Source: Edaphochlamys debaryana (Eukaryota; Chlorophyta; Chlorophyceae; Chlamydomonadales). From it: a stretch of 64,000 nucleotides of DNA. The notes under the pieces are model-generated. The model was not told the origin of the DNA, did not search any database, and was given only the letters and a program-made list of their open reading frames with translations. Positions 11,687 to 25,413 of this stretch are shown piece after piece. The position numbers and the translations under genes are program-made. Every line of letters starts with the position of its first letter. Positions within the stretch are counted from its first letter, which is position 1. The DNA is taken from contig JAEHOE010000002.1 in NCBI GenBank assembly GCA_016858145.1, positions 806,001 through 870,000 of the forward strand. Direction: 5' to 3'.

Positions 11687-13074
11687 ATGTATTGCGGTTG
11701 CGGCACCAAAGTCGCTGTGGCGGTGTGGATTGTCTTCACGGCGTGCTTCGTCTCTGGCTGCATCTGGCTGGTGCGTTCGATGGGGGTAAACAGCACTCTG
11801 ATCAATCATTCTGGTCGCTCAGGGTGGAGGTTCTTACGCTCGAAGGCCAGGGGATGGCATGCGGCGCGCGCCATGTCGCTGCGTTACCGGGCACAGTGCT
11901 AATAACCCTCCCGTAATCACCTCGCAGCCTATCGGAGGAGTCACTTACGGCTCTTGCGGGTTTTGCTGGGACAAGTACCAGGTCAGTTGTTTGCGGTCCG
12001 CGGCCCATCCTCGAGTCCCGCTGCCTGCCCGAGTCCCCGCTGCCTGCCTGTCGCAACAGAGGCCACCGGGGTGGTCTAGCGCTGTGTTGTTGGAAGATTT
12101 GCAGGCTTCCTAGCGCAGGAGCTCCCTCCTAGGTGCTAGCTGAAGCCCGCCGCCACACGCCGTAACCCACAGGAGAACCGGCCCGGCCCAGTCCTATACA
12201 ACGTGAACATCACTGCGGCCGACGATGACATCAAGGGCTGCTCCGCCTGGGCCTACGGTGCGTCGTTCAGCAGCCTTCACTGTCGGTCCTGGCCCCCCTG
12301 GATCCTGTTGCGAGCTTCAGCGAGCTGCCGGGAACCCCTGAACAGCGGTTAACCCCTTCCTAACACGTGTCCTCGCCCCCACCCGTTCGACATCGTTAAC
12401 CCGCAGAGTTTGCGCTCATTAACCCCGATGACTCTGTCAAGATGGACGCGCGCGACTACTTCTGGTGGTGGTGCGTCAACGACGGCTCGGGCGCCAGTGA
12501 GTCTGGGGGCTGGTGGTGGTGGTGAGGGGGGGGGGGGGCACTACGGTAGCTGAGCAGAAGGCATGATAGCGGGAGGGGAGGGCAAGGTCCCGCGACAGCA
12601 CCTCCCACATTTGACGCACAGCACCCGCCTCGTCCGCGTCGCTCTGTGCCCCACAACTCCGCCTTGCCCACACTGACTCACCCCGCTCCGTCCCTGGCCC
12701 CCTTCCCCCAGTCGCCATGATGATTGCCGGTGGCTCCGTCCTGGGCTTCTCCCTCATCCTGCTGGTCTACTTCCTGATCGCCAAGCCCCCCATCGGCGAG
12801 AAGATCGCGGCCTCGGTGAGCGGCGGCCGTCCCCTTGTTGAGGTTCCCTGCATCCGTCCCCCGTCGCCCCTAGTTCTCTCGACGCATGCTCTCGTGCGGA
12901 GGCCGGCCAATGCAGCACGTGCTTTAGGGCGCGGAAGGGTTCGCTGCGTTAACCTTGCATACGTGTTGTTGCGGCCATGCGTCTCCAGCAGCTGCTCGGA
13001 AGGCGAAGCACTGTACTGACCATCGCTGTCCCCCCTGCCCTGCCCTTCGCCCTTCTCCCGAGCAGAAGGCATAA
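11687..13074 (+). CDS. Small protein with two membrane helices, unknown function
   Basis: Six exons: 11687-11770, 11928-11981, 12173-12257, 12407-12496, 12712-12815, 13066-13074; 426 nt, 141 aa. An alternative donor at 11786 would add five codons. Not recognised as a known family. Residues 8-28 form a hydrophobic helix preceded by MYCGCGTK (cysteine-rich, possibly a lipid-modified or signal-anchor end). A cysteine- and tryptophan-containing central part follows, with YGSCGFCWDKY and DYFWWWCVND; a second helix (GGSVLGFSLILLVYFLIAK) ends in a short basic tail. The pattern suggests a bitopic or hairpin membrane protein with a Cys-bearing luminal loop; that is inference. Its 5' end is duplicated in CLPB3. 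Confidence 0.7.
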
Positions 13075-14479
13075 AGCGCGGAACATCCCTTCCCTGGGCG
13101 CGGGGCCTCTGGTGGCGGCGTCCCTTGATTACAGCTGGCTGAGCCGTGGGCTCAGATTCTCCGTCGGGCTCGAGCAAGGAGGATGACTTATCGGGGGCAG
13201 AGCCGTCGGGCTAACTTCATCTATCTCGAAGGGCGCATGCGCCTCTCCAAGTGGCGGTCGACTCGGACGGTACCAAATTCTGTCTGTGTGGTGTGCATTG
13301 ATTGACCTGGTTCGCCGCATATGACATGACCTATACCCATTCATGGGCCGATGGGTGCGATCCCAGTGACACACGCGCAAGGGGGTCAACCAGCGCGGAC
13401 AGTTGAGACACGCTGATTGCGACTGGTGTAGATAAATCCTGACCTGACTTCCTGAGTGGACACCACCTTTATATCTAGGAATGTGCCTGTGCGTGCGCGT
13501 GCCTCGTACTTGCGGATTGTGATTGATTACCAGGGACTGGGTTGGGCAGGCCGCAGCGGCGCGGGTGCGGACCAGGGCGGGCCTACGGAGCGGCAGCTGT
13601 CCTCCTGGTGCCTCTGCCCATGGGACGGCCACCAACTATGCACGGCTCCGGAGGAACGGAACGGAGGCAGGCGGCGAGCCTCGACTGGGCCTGAGTGAGA
13701 CCGGGCATACGGGTAGCTGCTGGCACCTGGCCGTGTACCTTTGCGCGCACTGCATTTCGGCGGGGAGCATCCTGGGGTCGAGTCGGCTCGACACCCCTTT
13801 TTCGCTTGCTCCTATTCGTGGGGGGCGGGCGCGTGGGTGGGCTTCAGGGTGAGGTTGTCTGTGCGTGTGGTGAGCAGTACTTGCCGCGCTCGGTGACTGA
13901 AGGGATGTAGGCCTGCTTCCGCAGTGGCAAGCAGGGAGTCTTTAAGATACCTCGTACCTTGTGTCCCCGCTGGCCCCCGCTGTTCGTCCCCAGCGGACTC
14001 TTGCTGAGGATAGCCGAAGGATGGCTTATTAGGTCCCAGATCACGGCCATGTTAGTTTGCGGCAAGGGGTATGAAGCCCCCGGCCATCCTCACCAGGCCT
14101 TACCTAACCCCGCCACGGAGCGTGGGCCCGCTCGAGGACACTCTCGTCCTTTGGAAGCGGTGAAGATCCGAAATCATGACCATGTCAGCTTGCGTCACTC
14201 CATGAGAGCGTGTGCGGGATCCATGGTCCGTCACACGGCTTGCCCACGGCCCCCCCGAGCGCGGGATCCCCTCGGGCCCTTCCCCGCCCGGCATGGGGGC
14301 CAGTGGTGATGGCGGTTTTGGACGCACTTCGCAAGCATACTCTAGAGTAGCTACTCAGGCTAACCGCTAGAGCTTGCCAACTCGTGTGGGCTGTCTGGGC
14401 CCACTCTTCTGAACTCTCTCGAGAGTCATGTCTTCTTCCATGAAGCCCTGAACCCTATGACGTGACCTGACGGATCGGG
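13075..14479. other. Intergenic region
   Basis: 3' flank of the small membrane protein and 5' flank of the TAPT1-like gene. A T/A-rich stretch (TTTATAT) occurs near 13468. No supported gene or RNA was seen. Confidence 0.4.
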
Positions 14480-17400
14480 ATGGACCCAGAAGAGGAGAGC
14501 ACACGGCCAGGACAAGCCATGCGCGAGGAAACAGCTGCAACAAGCAGAATCGTGGACGCGGAGTCTTCGCTTGACTCGCTATTCGCCGAGGAAGCCGCGT
14601 TGTCGAGCGAAGAAGAGGAACCTGTGCCGCCCGATGAGGACTCAATTCAGCCTCTGCCGCCCGAGCGAGCACGCTTACCTCCGAGGGCGCCGCGCAGCTT
14701 GGCGCGTTCCTCAGCGCCTGTGCTAGTCGCAGCTAGAGGTCGTGCGTCAGCAGACCCTTACGAAACACTCGAGGCCAGCGCAGCATACTTGGTGAACGGC
14801 GCCGGGGGGTCGGCACGATTGCTGGGGGCATCCTCAAGCCTCCCGCGCCGGAGTGCAGAGGACACGGGCGGGCGACTTCCCAAGTCGCTGTCCACCGCCT
14901 ACCTCGCAATGGAGCATCATGGCCTGGCGGTACAGGAGCAGGCGTCCTCAGACGGCGGGGCTCCGGCGGCGGGCATGGTTACGTGGGACATTGCGCCCAC
15001 ACCACCTGCTGTCGGCCTACAGGGTGAGGATGCCCCTAGCTCCATGCTGCTACACATGCTATAAACTAGCGGGACTGATGGATCGGTGCAATACGTGCGA
15101 GAGCTCCAGAGTGGACAGCCGTGAGGGGCGGGGCCCGTCCTGACACGACCCGGGTTCGGGTTCGGCGCTGACGCCGGCAACACGCCCGGGCCCGGGCAGG
15201 CCCAGCCCTTCCCGGGGTCCAGCCTGCGAGGGCCGAGGCAGTTCCATTACGTTCTATGGCTATGTGTTGCTGCGCAGAGCGGGCAAAGGCACCCGGGAAG
15301 CGCCCCCCCAAGCGGGGCCCCGGGTTTCCGCAACCCTTGCCTCGAAACGCCCCGCATCCAGCCGCGGCCGCATCCGCCTCATCGCGCTCTTCCGTTACCC
15401 CGCACTCGCCCTTCTTCCTCCCCACACGCTCCAGGCGTCTCATCCGAGCCCTGGCCCGCCTCCGGCCCCGGGCCCGCCTCCTCTAGCGACCAGCCCTCTC
15501 CGGCCGCGGCCGCAGCCAGCGGCTCCACCGCGCCCGGGGGCCCCACCACCGCGAACCCTCCCTCCACGCCCCACAACGCCTCCGCCACCGGCCCCGGCCC
15601 CGCATTCACGCCCAACACACACCACCACCACACGCCGTCAAGCCTCGGGGCGGCTGTGACGACCGGCGGAGCCGTAACCCCGGGGGCGCTCGCGGCGCTC
15701 GCGGCGAGCCTCGCGGGCAACCAGACCCCCGGGGGCAGTTCGTTTGGGCCCGGTGGAGATCGCAGCGGGGTTGGAGGCGGAGGCGGGGGAGGAGACAGAG
15801 ACGCGGGTTCAGGGATCAGGGGAGGCCGCGACGGCCCACCGCCGCCGCTGCAGCTCCCGCCGCCGCCGCCGTACGGCGTCGTAAGGCACGTGCACATGGG
15901 CGGGCACGTGATGGTGCCGCACGGCGTGGGCCCAGCTGGGCCCGAGCAGGAGCCGCTTCAACCGCTGCGGGCCTACGTGGCGGCTGAGGCCCAGCCGGCG
16001 GAGAAGCTGCCCACAGCGGACATTGTGTGGGGGCAGACGGAGCGGGAACGAGTGTGAGTGCTAACGCGTTCGGAGGAGTATAGGGGCGGGGCGGGTGAGG
16101 GGCGGGGAGAAGGGTGAAGCGGGCGGGGTGGGTGACAGACGGGCTACGGAAGCAGAGAGTTGCGTATGAGTCTTGACACCGGCAGGGGCTGGGAAGAGGT
16201 GTGATGTGGGTCGCGGGTGCGGCACGAGGGTCTCCTGCGTGGGTCAACCCTTCGAAGCGTCCCCCTCCCCGCTTCCCTCACGTACCGCCCTGCGCTCCCC
16301 TTACTTCCCCACCGCCCCTAACCCTTCCAACCGCCCCTCAGCTACAACTTCCTGCTCCACGTGCCGTACCAGCTGGAGCGGCTGCTGTTCTTCGGGGGGC
16401 TGCTGCTGGTGGACAGCTTCCTGGTGTGTGTGTGTGTGGGGGGGGGGTGAGGGCGAGGGGGGAGGGAATGGGCAGGATGATGGCGTACGAATAGGTATGG
16501 GGCGGGGGTGGGGGGATAGGGTGAGGGGGTGGCAAGGAGTCGGGAGGGTGTTGCGCCTGCCTCGAGGCCCGCCTGGCCCTCATCCCTATGCTGGCCGCCG
16601 CTTCTTGCGTACTCCTGTCCCCCTGACCCCTGTTATTGCCCCAGAAGAACCCTTCGACGAATAGTACCCTCCCCATTCCTTCACCCACAGGGCGTGTTCA
16701 CGCTCCTGCCCCTGCGTGTGGCGTGGGCGCTGCTCAAGATGCTGCGGGGGGCGGTGGCGGCCCTCCTCGCCCCCCTGCTAGGGCGCCGGGGCCGCGCCGC
16801 CAGCAAACACCACCACACGCCCAGCGGCGGATCGGTGTCCGTGGCGGCCGACGGCGGGGCCCCGGTGGGCCTGTCACCGGGCCCACTCGGGTCCACCGGG
16901 CCCAGCGCCGCCGGGGCCTTGGGCCTGTCCTCCACGGAGCGTGGGGCCCGGCTCGGCTCCGCCGCCACCCCCACCGGCGGCCCCGCCACCTCCTCCTCGG
17001 GCGCCGCCACCCAACCTTCTAATCCCCAATCCGCCGGAGCAACGGCACCTGCCGTACAGCCGCGCTTGTACGGCAGCCAGCTGTACGACATCCTGTGCCT
17101 GGGCATCCTGTTTGTGGCCACGGCCGTGCTGCGCATGGTGCGCCCCGGGTCCATCTACTACTGGCTCAAGGACATAACCTCTGAGTTCCTCAAGATGAGC
17201 GTTCTGAGTACGGCATTCGACATGCTCGACAAGGTGCGGCTTCCGGGACTGGATGGCTAGCGAGCGAGCTTGCTTGGGGTCACACCACTGTTTGCTCTTC
17301 CCCCATCCCCCTCACCCGTTCCTCATCCCCCTTGCCCTTCACCTCGCCCGTCCCCAACTCGCACCTCACTCCACGCTCTTTAAAACCCTGCACACCATTC

Positions 17401-19951
17401 CCCATCACCCCCCATCCCCCATCCCCAGATCCTGTCCAACTTCGGCAATGACGTGCTCGAGGCGCTGTCGGGCACGTGCACCATGTGGCTGGCGGGCAAG
17501 AAGCCGCTGACCCACGTGGTGGCGGACACGGGGGTGGCGGCGGCCATCGTGACCATGCACGGCCTGACGCTCATGTGCCAGGTGGGGGAAGGCCCGGGCG
17601 AGGGGGCGGAGGGGTTTGGGCAGCTGCAGTGGGGGTGGTGTCCTGCGTGATGGCCTATGCTGGCCGTTATCCCTGGCCATGCCCCCCTCCCTCCCCTCTC
17701 CCTTCGCAGCCTCTCCTCGACCAGCCCAAACCATTGCTTCACCCCCTCCCCCATCTCCACCCTCCCCTCTCCCCCCCTGGCCCCCTCCCAATCCCCCCCC
17801 CAAGGCCCTGATCGTGGCCGTGGCGCTCAACTCCTCCCGCAACGGACTGGTGGCGCTGCTCATCGCCAACAACTTCGTGGAGATCAAGTCCACGGTGTTC
17901 AAGAAGTGGGACTCAACCCGCATTTGGGCGCTCATCTGCGCGGTGAGAGACCAGGACAAGGAAGGGTGGAGGAGTCTTGAGGGAGCAAGAGGGAGAACGA
18001 GGCGTGGGCAAGGGCAGGGGGTTTCGTGGGGGCACCTAGTCCTTGTGCGCCGCTCATGCTGTTGAGCAGATCTCTCGCCTAGAAACCTGCAACCAGCTGC
18101 AACCTTCGCGTTTGCTTCCTCCCCCCCTCTTGCCTCCTCCCCCCCATCCCTCTCCCCCCCCTGACAGGACGCCGTGGAGCGCTTCCACCTGCTGGTGGTG
18201 CTGTCCTTCGTGGTGGTGGAGGAGATGGACTCGGCCGCCTCCTGGACCCCCCCGCCCGACTACCTGCGCGTGTGCGGCCTCATGTGCGCGGCCGAGGTGG
18301 TCATCGACGTGGTCAAGCACGCCGTGCTGGGCAAGTTCAATGACGTGCGCCCGGGCATCTACCGCGAGTTCCACCAGGCAAGAAGGGAGTGGGGGCCCGA
18401 GGTCGATAGGCATGGTCAGACTCGATGTGCTGTGCAAGTTCCCGAGGCGTGGGCGGCGGTGCCGCACACACACGACACCTGCGCCTCTATGTGCCTGGCA
18501 CCTTCACACAGCTCCACACGGCCCGGCTGCCGTCCTCACCCCCCCGCCCCCTGACCGTGATGCCCCTCCCCCCATCCCTTCCCCCCCCCTCTCCTACGCC
18601 CCCCCAGGAGCTGTGCACCAAGGCCCTTGCCGCCCAGAGCCACTCCGCCCCGCGGCTGCTCAACTTCCACCACCTGGCCCCCGCCGCCCTGGCGCTGCGC
18701 ATCCTGCTCACGCTCTTCTGGCTGAGGGTGGAGTCGAGCGCGCAGGTGGGGGGAGGGATGGGAGGGCGACAGGCTTGGTAGAGGAGCCAGTAGGGGCCAG
18801 GCTTGGTAGGCTTGGAGGAGAGACGGCTGCTGTAAAGAGGTGGCAGGGGAGGCGGGCGGAGGAAAGAGCGAAGGCCGTACACTGCCGACGGCCGTACTCC
18901 TGGGCTGAAGTTGAAGCCACTCGTCCACTCCCCTCGCTTCACGGCACAGGGGTGGATCCGCGTGGGGGCGGTTGCCGTATTCTACGGCGTCATGTGCGCC
19001 GTCAAGCTGCTGTTTGGGTACGGCATCAAGATCCTTGCGCAGTACTACATCCGGTACTACAGCAAGAAGTTCAGCAAGCACCCGTACCGCACGGCGGCGG
19101 CGGCCGCCGCCGCCGGTGCCGCCGCGCGCGCGGCCCCCGCAGCCACCCTGGCCCCGGCTGCCGCCGCCGCTGCCGCCACCGCCGCCGGCGGGGCGAGTGG
19201 CTCTTCCACGGTGACTGGTTCGGGGGCGGCAGGGGGAGGTGGCGGAGGGGGAGGGGGCGGCGGGGGAGCAGGAGGGGGCCAGCAGACCGGCGGCGCGGGC
19301 AACACGCCCTCCGCCGCCACGCCCGTCGGCGCCACGTCCTTCAGCGGCGCCGCCGCGCAAGCGGCGGCGGTGGCGGCGGGCGCCGCCAGCAGCACCGCCG
19401 CCGCCGCCCTCGCCGCCGCTGCCTCTGCCCTGGTTGGCTCCGCCCAGCCCGCGCAGCCCTTCGCCTCTGCCAATGCCGCCGCCGCCGCTGCGGCGGCCGC
19501 CGGCCCCTCCCCAGCTCCCGCCGACGCCGGGCCCGGGTCCCGCCCGGGCCCAGAGCTGGCTGACGTACTCAGCTCCGTACCGGCGGTGGCGGCGCCGGTG
19601 CCGTCCACGGCGTCCGCGTCATCGGCGGCGCTGCTGACTAATGCCGTGAGCTCGCCACAGGCCAGCGTGACTCACGTGGGCACCAGTGCCAGCGCCGGCG
19701 GTTGGTTGGGCGCTTCCTCGCACAGCGTCCCTGGGCCTGCGGCGGTCCCGAGGCGGTTTAGTCAGCCAGGACCCGCACCTGGTGGGGTCAGCGGCGGCGG
19801 GGCGGCGGGAGGGGGTGTGGCAGGGTGTGTGGAAAGGACGACCGCAGGTGGGGGAAGGGGGGGAGTCGCGGCGTTCCTGACGTCTCTCGTTACGGGAATA
19901 GGCGGGAGGCAGGGGCCCGGGTACGGAGCTGGGCATGCAAAGGAGGAGTAG
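14480..19951 (+). CDS. TAPT1/POD1-family multi-pass membrane protein
   Basis: Nine exons: 14480-15023, 15435-16053, 16342-16423, 16691-17233, 17429-17581, 17805-17942, 18168-18377, 18608-18745, 18950-19951; 3429 nt, 1142 aa. The conserved core runs from YNFLLHVPYQLERL through LYDILCLGILF, KSTVFKKW, ERFHLLVVLSFVVVEEM and WIRVGAVAVFYG: the DUF747 pattern of human TAPT1 and Arabidopsis POD1, ER/secretory membrane proteins linked to folding and, in animals, cilia (family knowledge). The N-terminus (about 1-380) is Ser/acidic, then Gly/Pro/His-rich; a low-complexity insert splits the core in exon 4; the last ~290 residues are Ala/Gly-rich. The exon-2 start at 15435 was chosen because it alone keeps the frame with the exon-1 donor. 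Intron 7 has a GC donor (18378). Confidence 0.85.
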
Positions 19952-20599
19952 GTGTAGGCACGGGAAATGGGAGATGGGGGGTAACGGGGGGGTGAAATGG
20001 AGGAGCAGCCACGCGTTGGCAGGGCAGGAGGGGTGAGATGTGTGGGGTTAGCGTGAGGTGCAGCAAGAGAGAGGAGCGGTGCAGATTTTGCGGAGGGCAG
20101 GAACTGATGGGTGGGGTGTTGCATGATTGTTCGGGCGTGGGCAGCATAGGTCATCATGCGCTTAGCTTGTGGCTGCAGCTGAAGATTTCTAGTTGGGGTC
20201 CGCTTGATACATACATCTTGTGAGTGCGGGAGCCTTGGAGCACGGTTTTGGGGGGCCTTGGGGGGCAGCGGGCAGGCGGTACAGCGGTGCAAGGGACCCC
20301 AGGCCATCCTGGGCCTTGCCATCGCCAGCTGTCGCGCTGCGAGAGCCCCGCCCCCGACCCCACGCGCATGTCGGGTGCTTGCCCCAATGCGATGGGAGTC
20401 TGCATAGTTTTTGCCTCTGTATTGCGCTTCAGCGGGAAGGCGCAACGTGGCGCGATGTACGAGCGCGATGCAAGCCCCGATGCAAGCAGGGTCTTAGCCT
20501 TGTGAGCGTTCGCTGCCCCGGCCTTGTGCAATTGGCGTGTACACATACCGTCTACGGTGCGGACGAATTAGATCTAGTCCTAGCTCAGGACCCACAAAG
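19952..20599. other. Intergenic region between TAPT1-like gene and ALAD
   Basis: No gene, repeat or clear TATA box was recognised here. Confidence 0.4.
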
Positions 20600-23577
<2,978 letters not shown>

Positions 23578-24323
23578 GCGCCCCGCAGCGCCTTGCTAAG
23601 GCCGCGGCGCCCCTTCCGAGGCGGGCTGTGTTGCTGGCGACGATGCCCTCAGGCGGTGCCGCTGGTATGAGCGGCCCGTCCCTCGTGAGGCGGCTGTGAG
23701 CGAAAGCGCCCACTGTGAGCGCGCTCCACAGAGTGGAGGTGGAGGGCAGGAGCGGCAGCAGCAGAGGAGGAGGAGGAGGTGGAAGAGGAGGAGGGGACGG
23801 AGCTGGGCTGGCGTGACGCAGCAACGACGCGGGGGCGGAGAGGGAGCAAGGACGCGGGCTGTGTGCGCTCAGCGATGCGTGGCGGAGAGGACGCAGGGCG
23901 GCTCTGCAGGAGGGGCCGAGCTTGGGGGCGGGCCTTGCGGCCTCCGGCAGGAGGGTCTGGGTTGCGTGGCCTCGGGTTCACAAGAGGCTCGGGCTGCCTG
24001 ACCTCTGGCGTTGGGGGCTAGAGTCCTTCGGGTCCGCTTGGGGTTTAGGGGTAGATGCGATCAGGGTATAGCGGTTTGCGCGGATCGGCGGCACATCGGT
24101 TGCCGTACGAGCGGCTGCGCGTCGTGAGATGCGCAGGAGGTGGTTGTACACATAGGTAGGCTTGGACGGGTCAAACGGACTGCGCGGGGGGCAGGGGCGG
24201 GGACGCATTGTCCACGCCGACACGAGGTGTGAGGGCGCATGCGGCACAGCGCTTGGTTTGGCATGGCCCCGCACGGACGAAGACACACACACGCCGCACC
24301 GGCGAGAGATAACTGGAGCTTCC

Positions 24324-24328
24324 TGTAA
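24324..24328 (+). other. Candidate polyadenylation motif TGTAA for ALAD
   Basis: First TGTAA after the ALAD stop codon, 747 bases downstream; a long but possible 3' UTR. Confidence 0.4.
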
Positions 24329-25385
24329 CGGATGCAGGGAACCTGACTTCGAGATGAGCACTGCTGAGCAGATGACTTCAGCGTAGTCCGGACGATGATG
24401 AAGGGGGATGCAGCTGAGCGCGCTGTCGCAACGCGAGAGAAGAAGGCAGGGTGCCAGCAATGTGCATCGCCGAGGCAGGGGCTGACCTAGGGGCAGCCGC
24501 GCGCGCAAACAGTACTTTTCTGGCTCTTGGTGTCGAGGCCCCCGGTGTTGTGCGTGCAGGCGAGCAGGGGTGACTTGAAGGCGTATCTCCTTGCCCGTAA
24601 AGTATAACTGGACAGAGGCTGATAGGCTGCACGGTTCTACCCACCTTCCGCTGGCCCAGTTGCCGCCGCTCGGCACCCGTCAGCAACATCAGATACTGAG
24701 AGCAGGGGGCCGATGGTTCAGGGTTCATCGATAGAAATGCGAATTCGTCGACCCAAGTCACCCCGGACGTCCCCACGAAGCTCAATGTCCAGTCACAATG
24801 TAATGTCGCCCCACCTGCATGCATCTTCAACTCTGCAAGCCCTCGTTCTCGATTCCCTGCCGGCCTGGCAGCCAGTCCGGTGCTGTGCGCGCAGGCGACA
24901 CGCACCCTCCACCGCTCCGCCCGAGCCTCCGTACTCGTACCCCGGCCGACGCGCGCGCATATTGCACATGTGTGATACCTTACCCCCGCACCCAGCCACA
25001 GGCGGAGGCGGCTCCTGTTTCAGCGCCTGCCCCCGTGTAGCTACCATGCACGCCAGAGCCCCCCCTACCCTCTACGCCTTCCCACCCACGCGCACAGGAG
25101 GCCGGGTGCCCTAGGTCCTGACAGCGCCTAAGCCACCCTATGCCCGAAGCCCACACGATGGGCGTTGGGGTTCCCTAAGTCCCGACAGCGCCGGAGCCGA
25201 GATGATGCAAACCACCGGCGCGCTCTGGGGTCTCCCGCTGCCGTCTCGGTCGCCAGCAGGGGGTCGGGCCTGGCCCCCGGTCGCCCTGGGGTGGGCCCCT
25301 CGGTCGCCAGCAGGGGGCCTGCAGCCCTGCAGCCCACCTGGGTCCAGCCAGCACCGCTGCGGCTCCCTCCCCCACCCCCCGCTGC
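24329..25385. other. Convergent intergenic region between ALAD and the GATA gene
   Basis: Holds the 3' flanks of two convergent genes. Apart from the repeated stop-codon segment at 25245-25320, nothing specific was recognised. Confidence 0.4.
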
Positions 25386-25413
25386 CTACTCGGTCGCCAG
25401 CAGGGGGTCAGGC
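25245..25413 (-). repeat. Three copies of the GATA gene's last codons
   Basis: The segment CGGTCGCCAGCAGGGGG at 25387-25413 (coding, minus-strand DPLLATE-stop) recurs at 25299-25320 and 25245-25269 in the 3' flank; in the copies the stop is lost. Confidence 0.8.
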
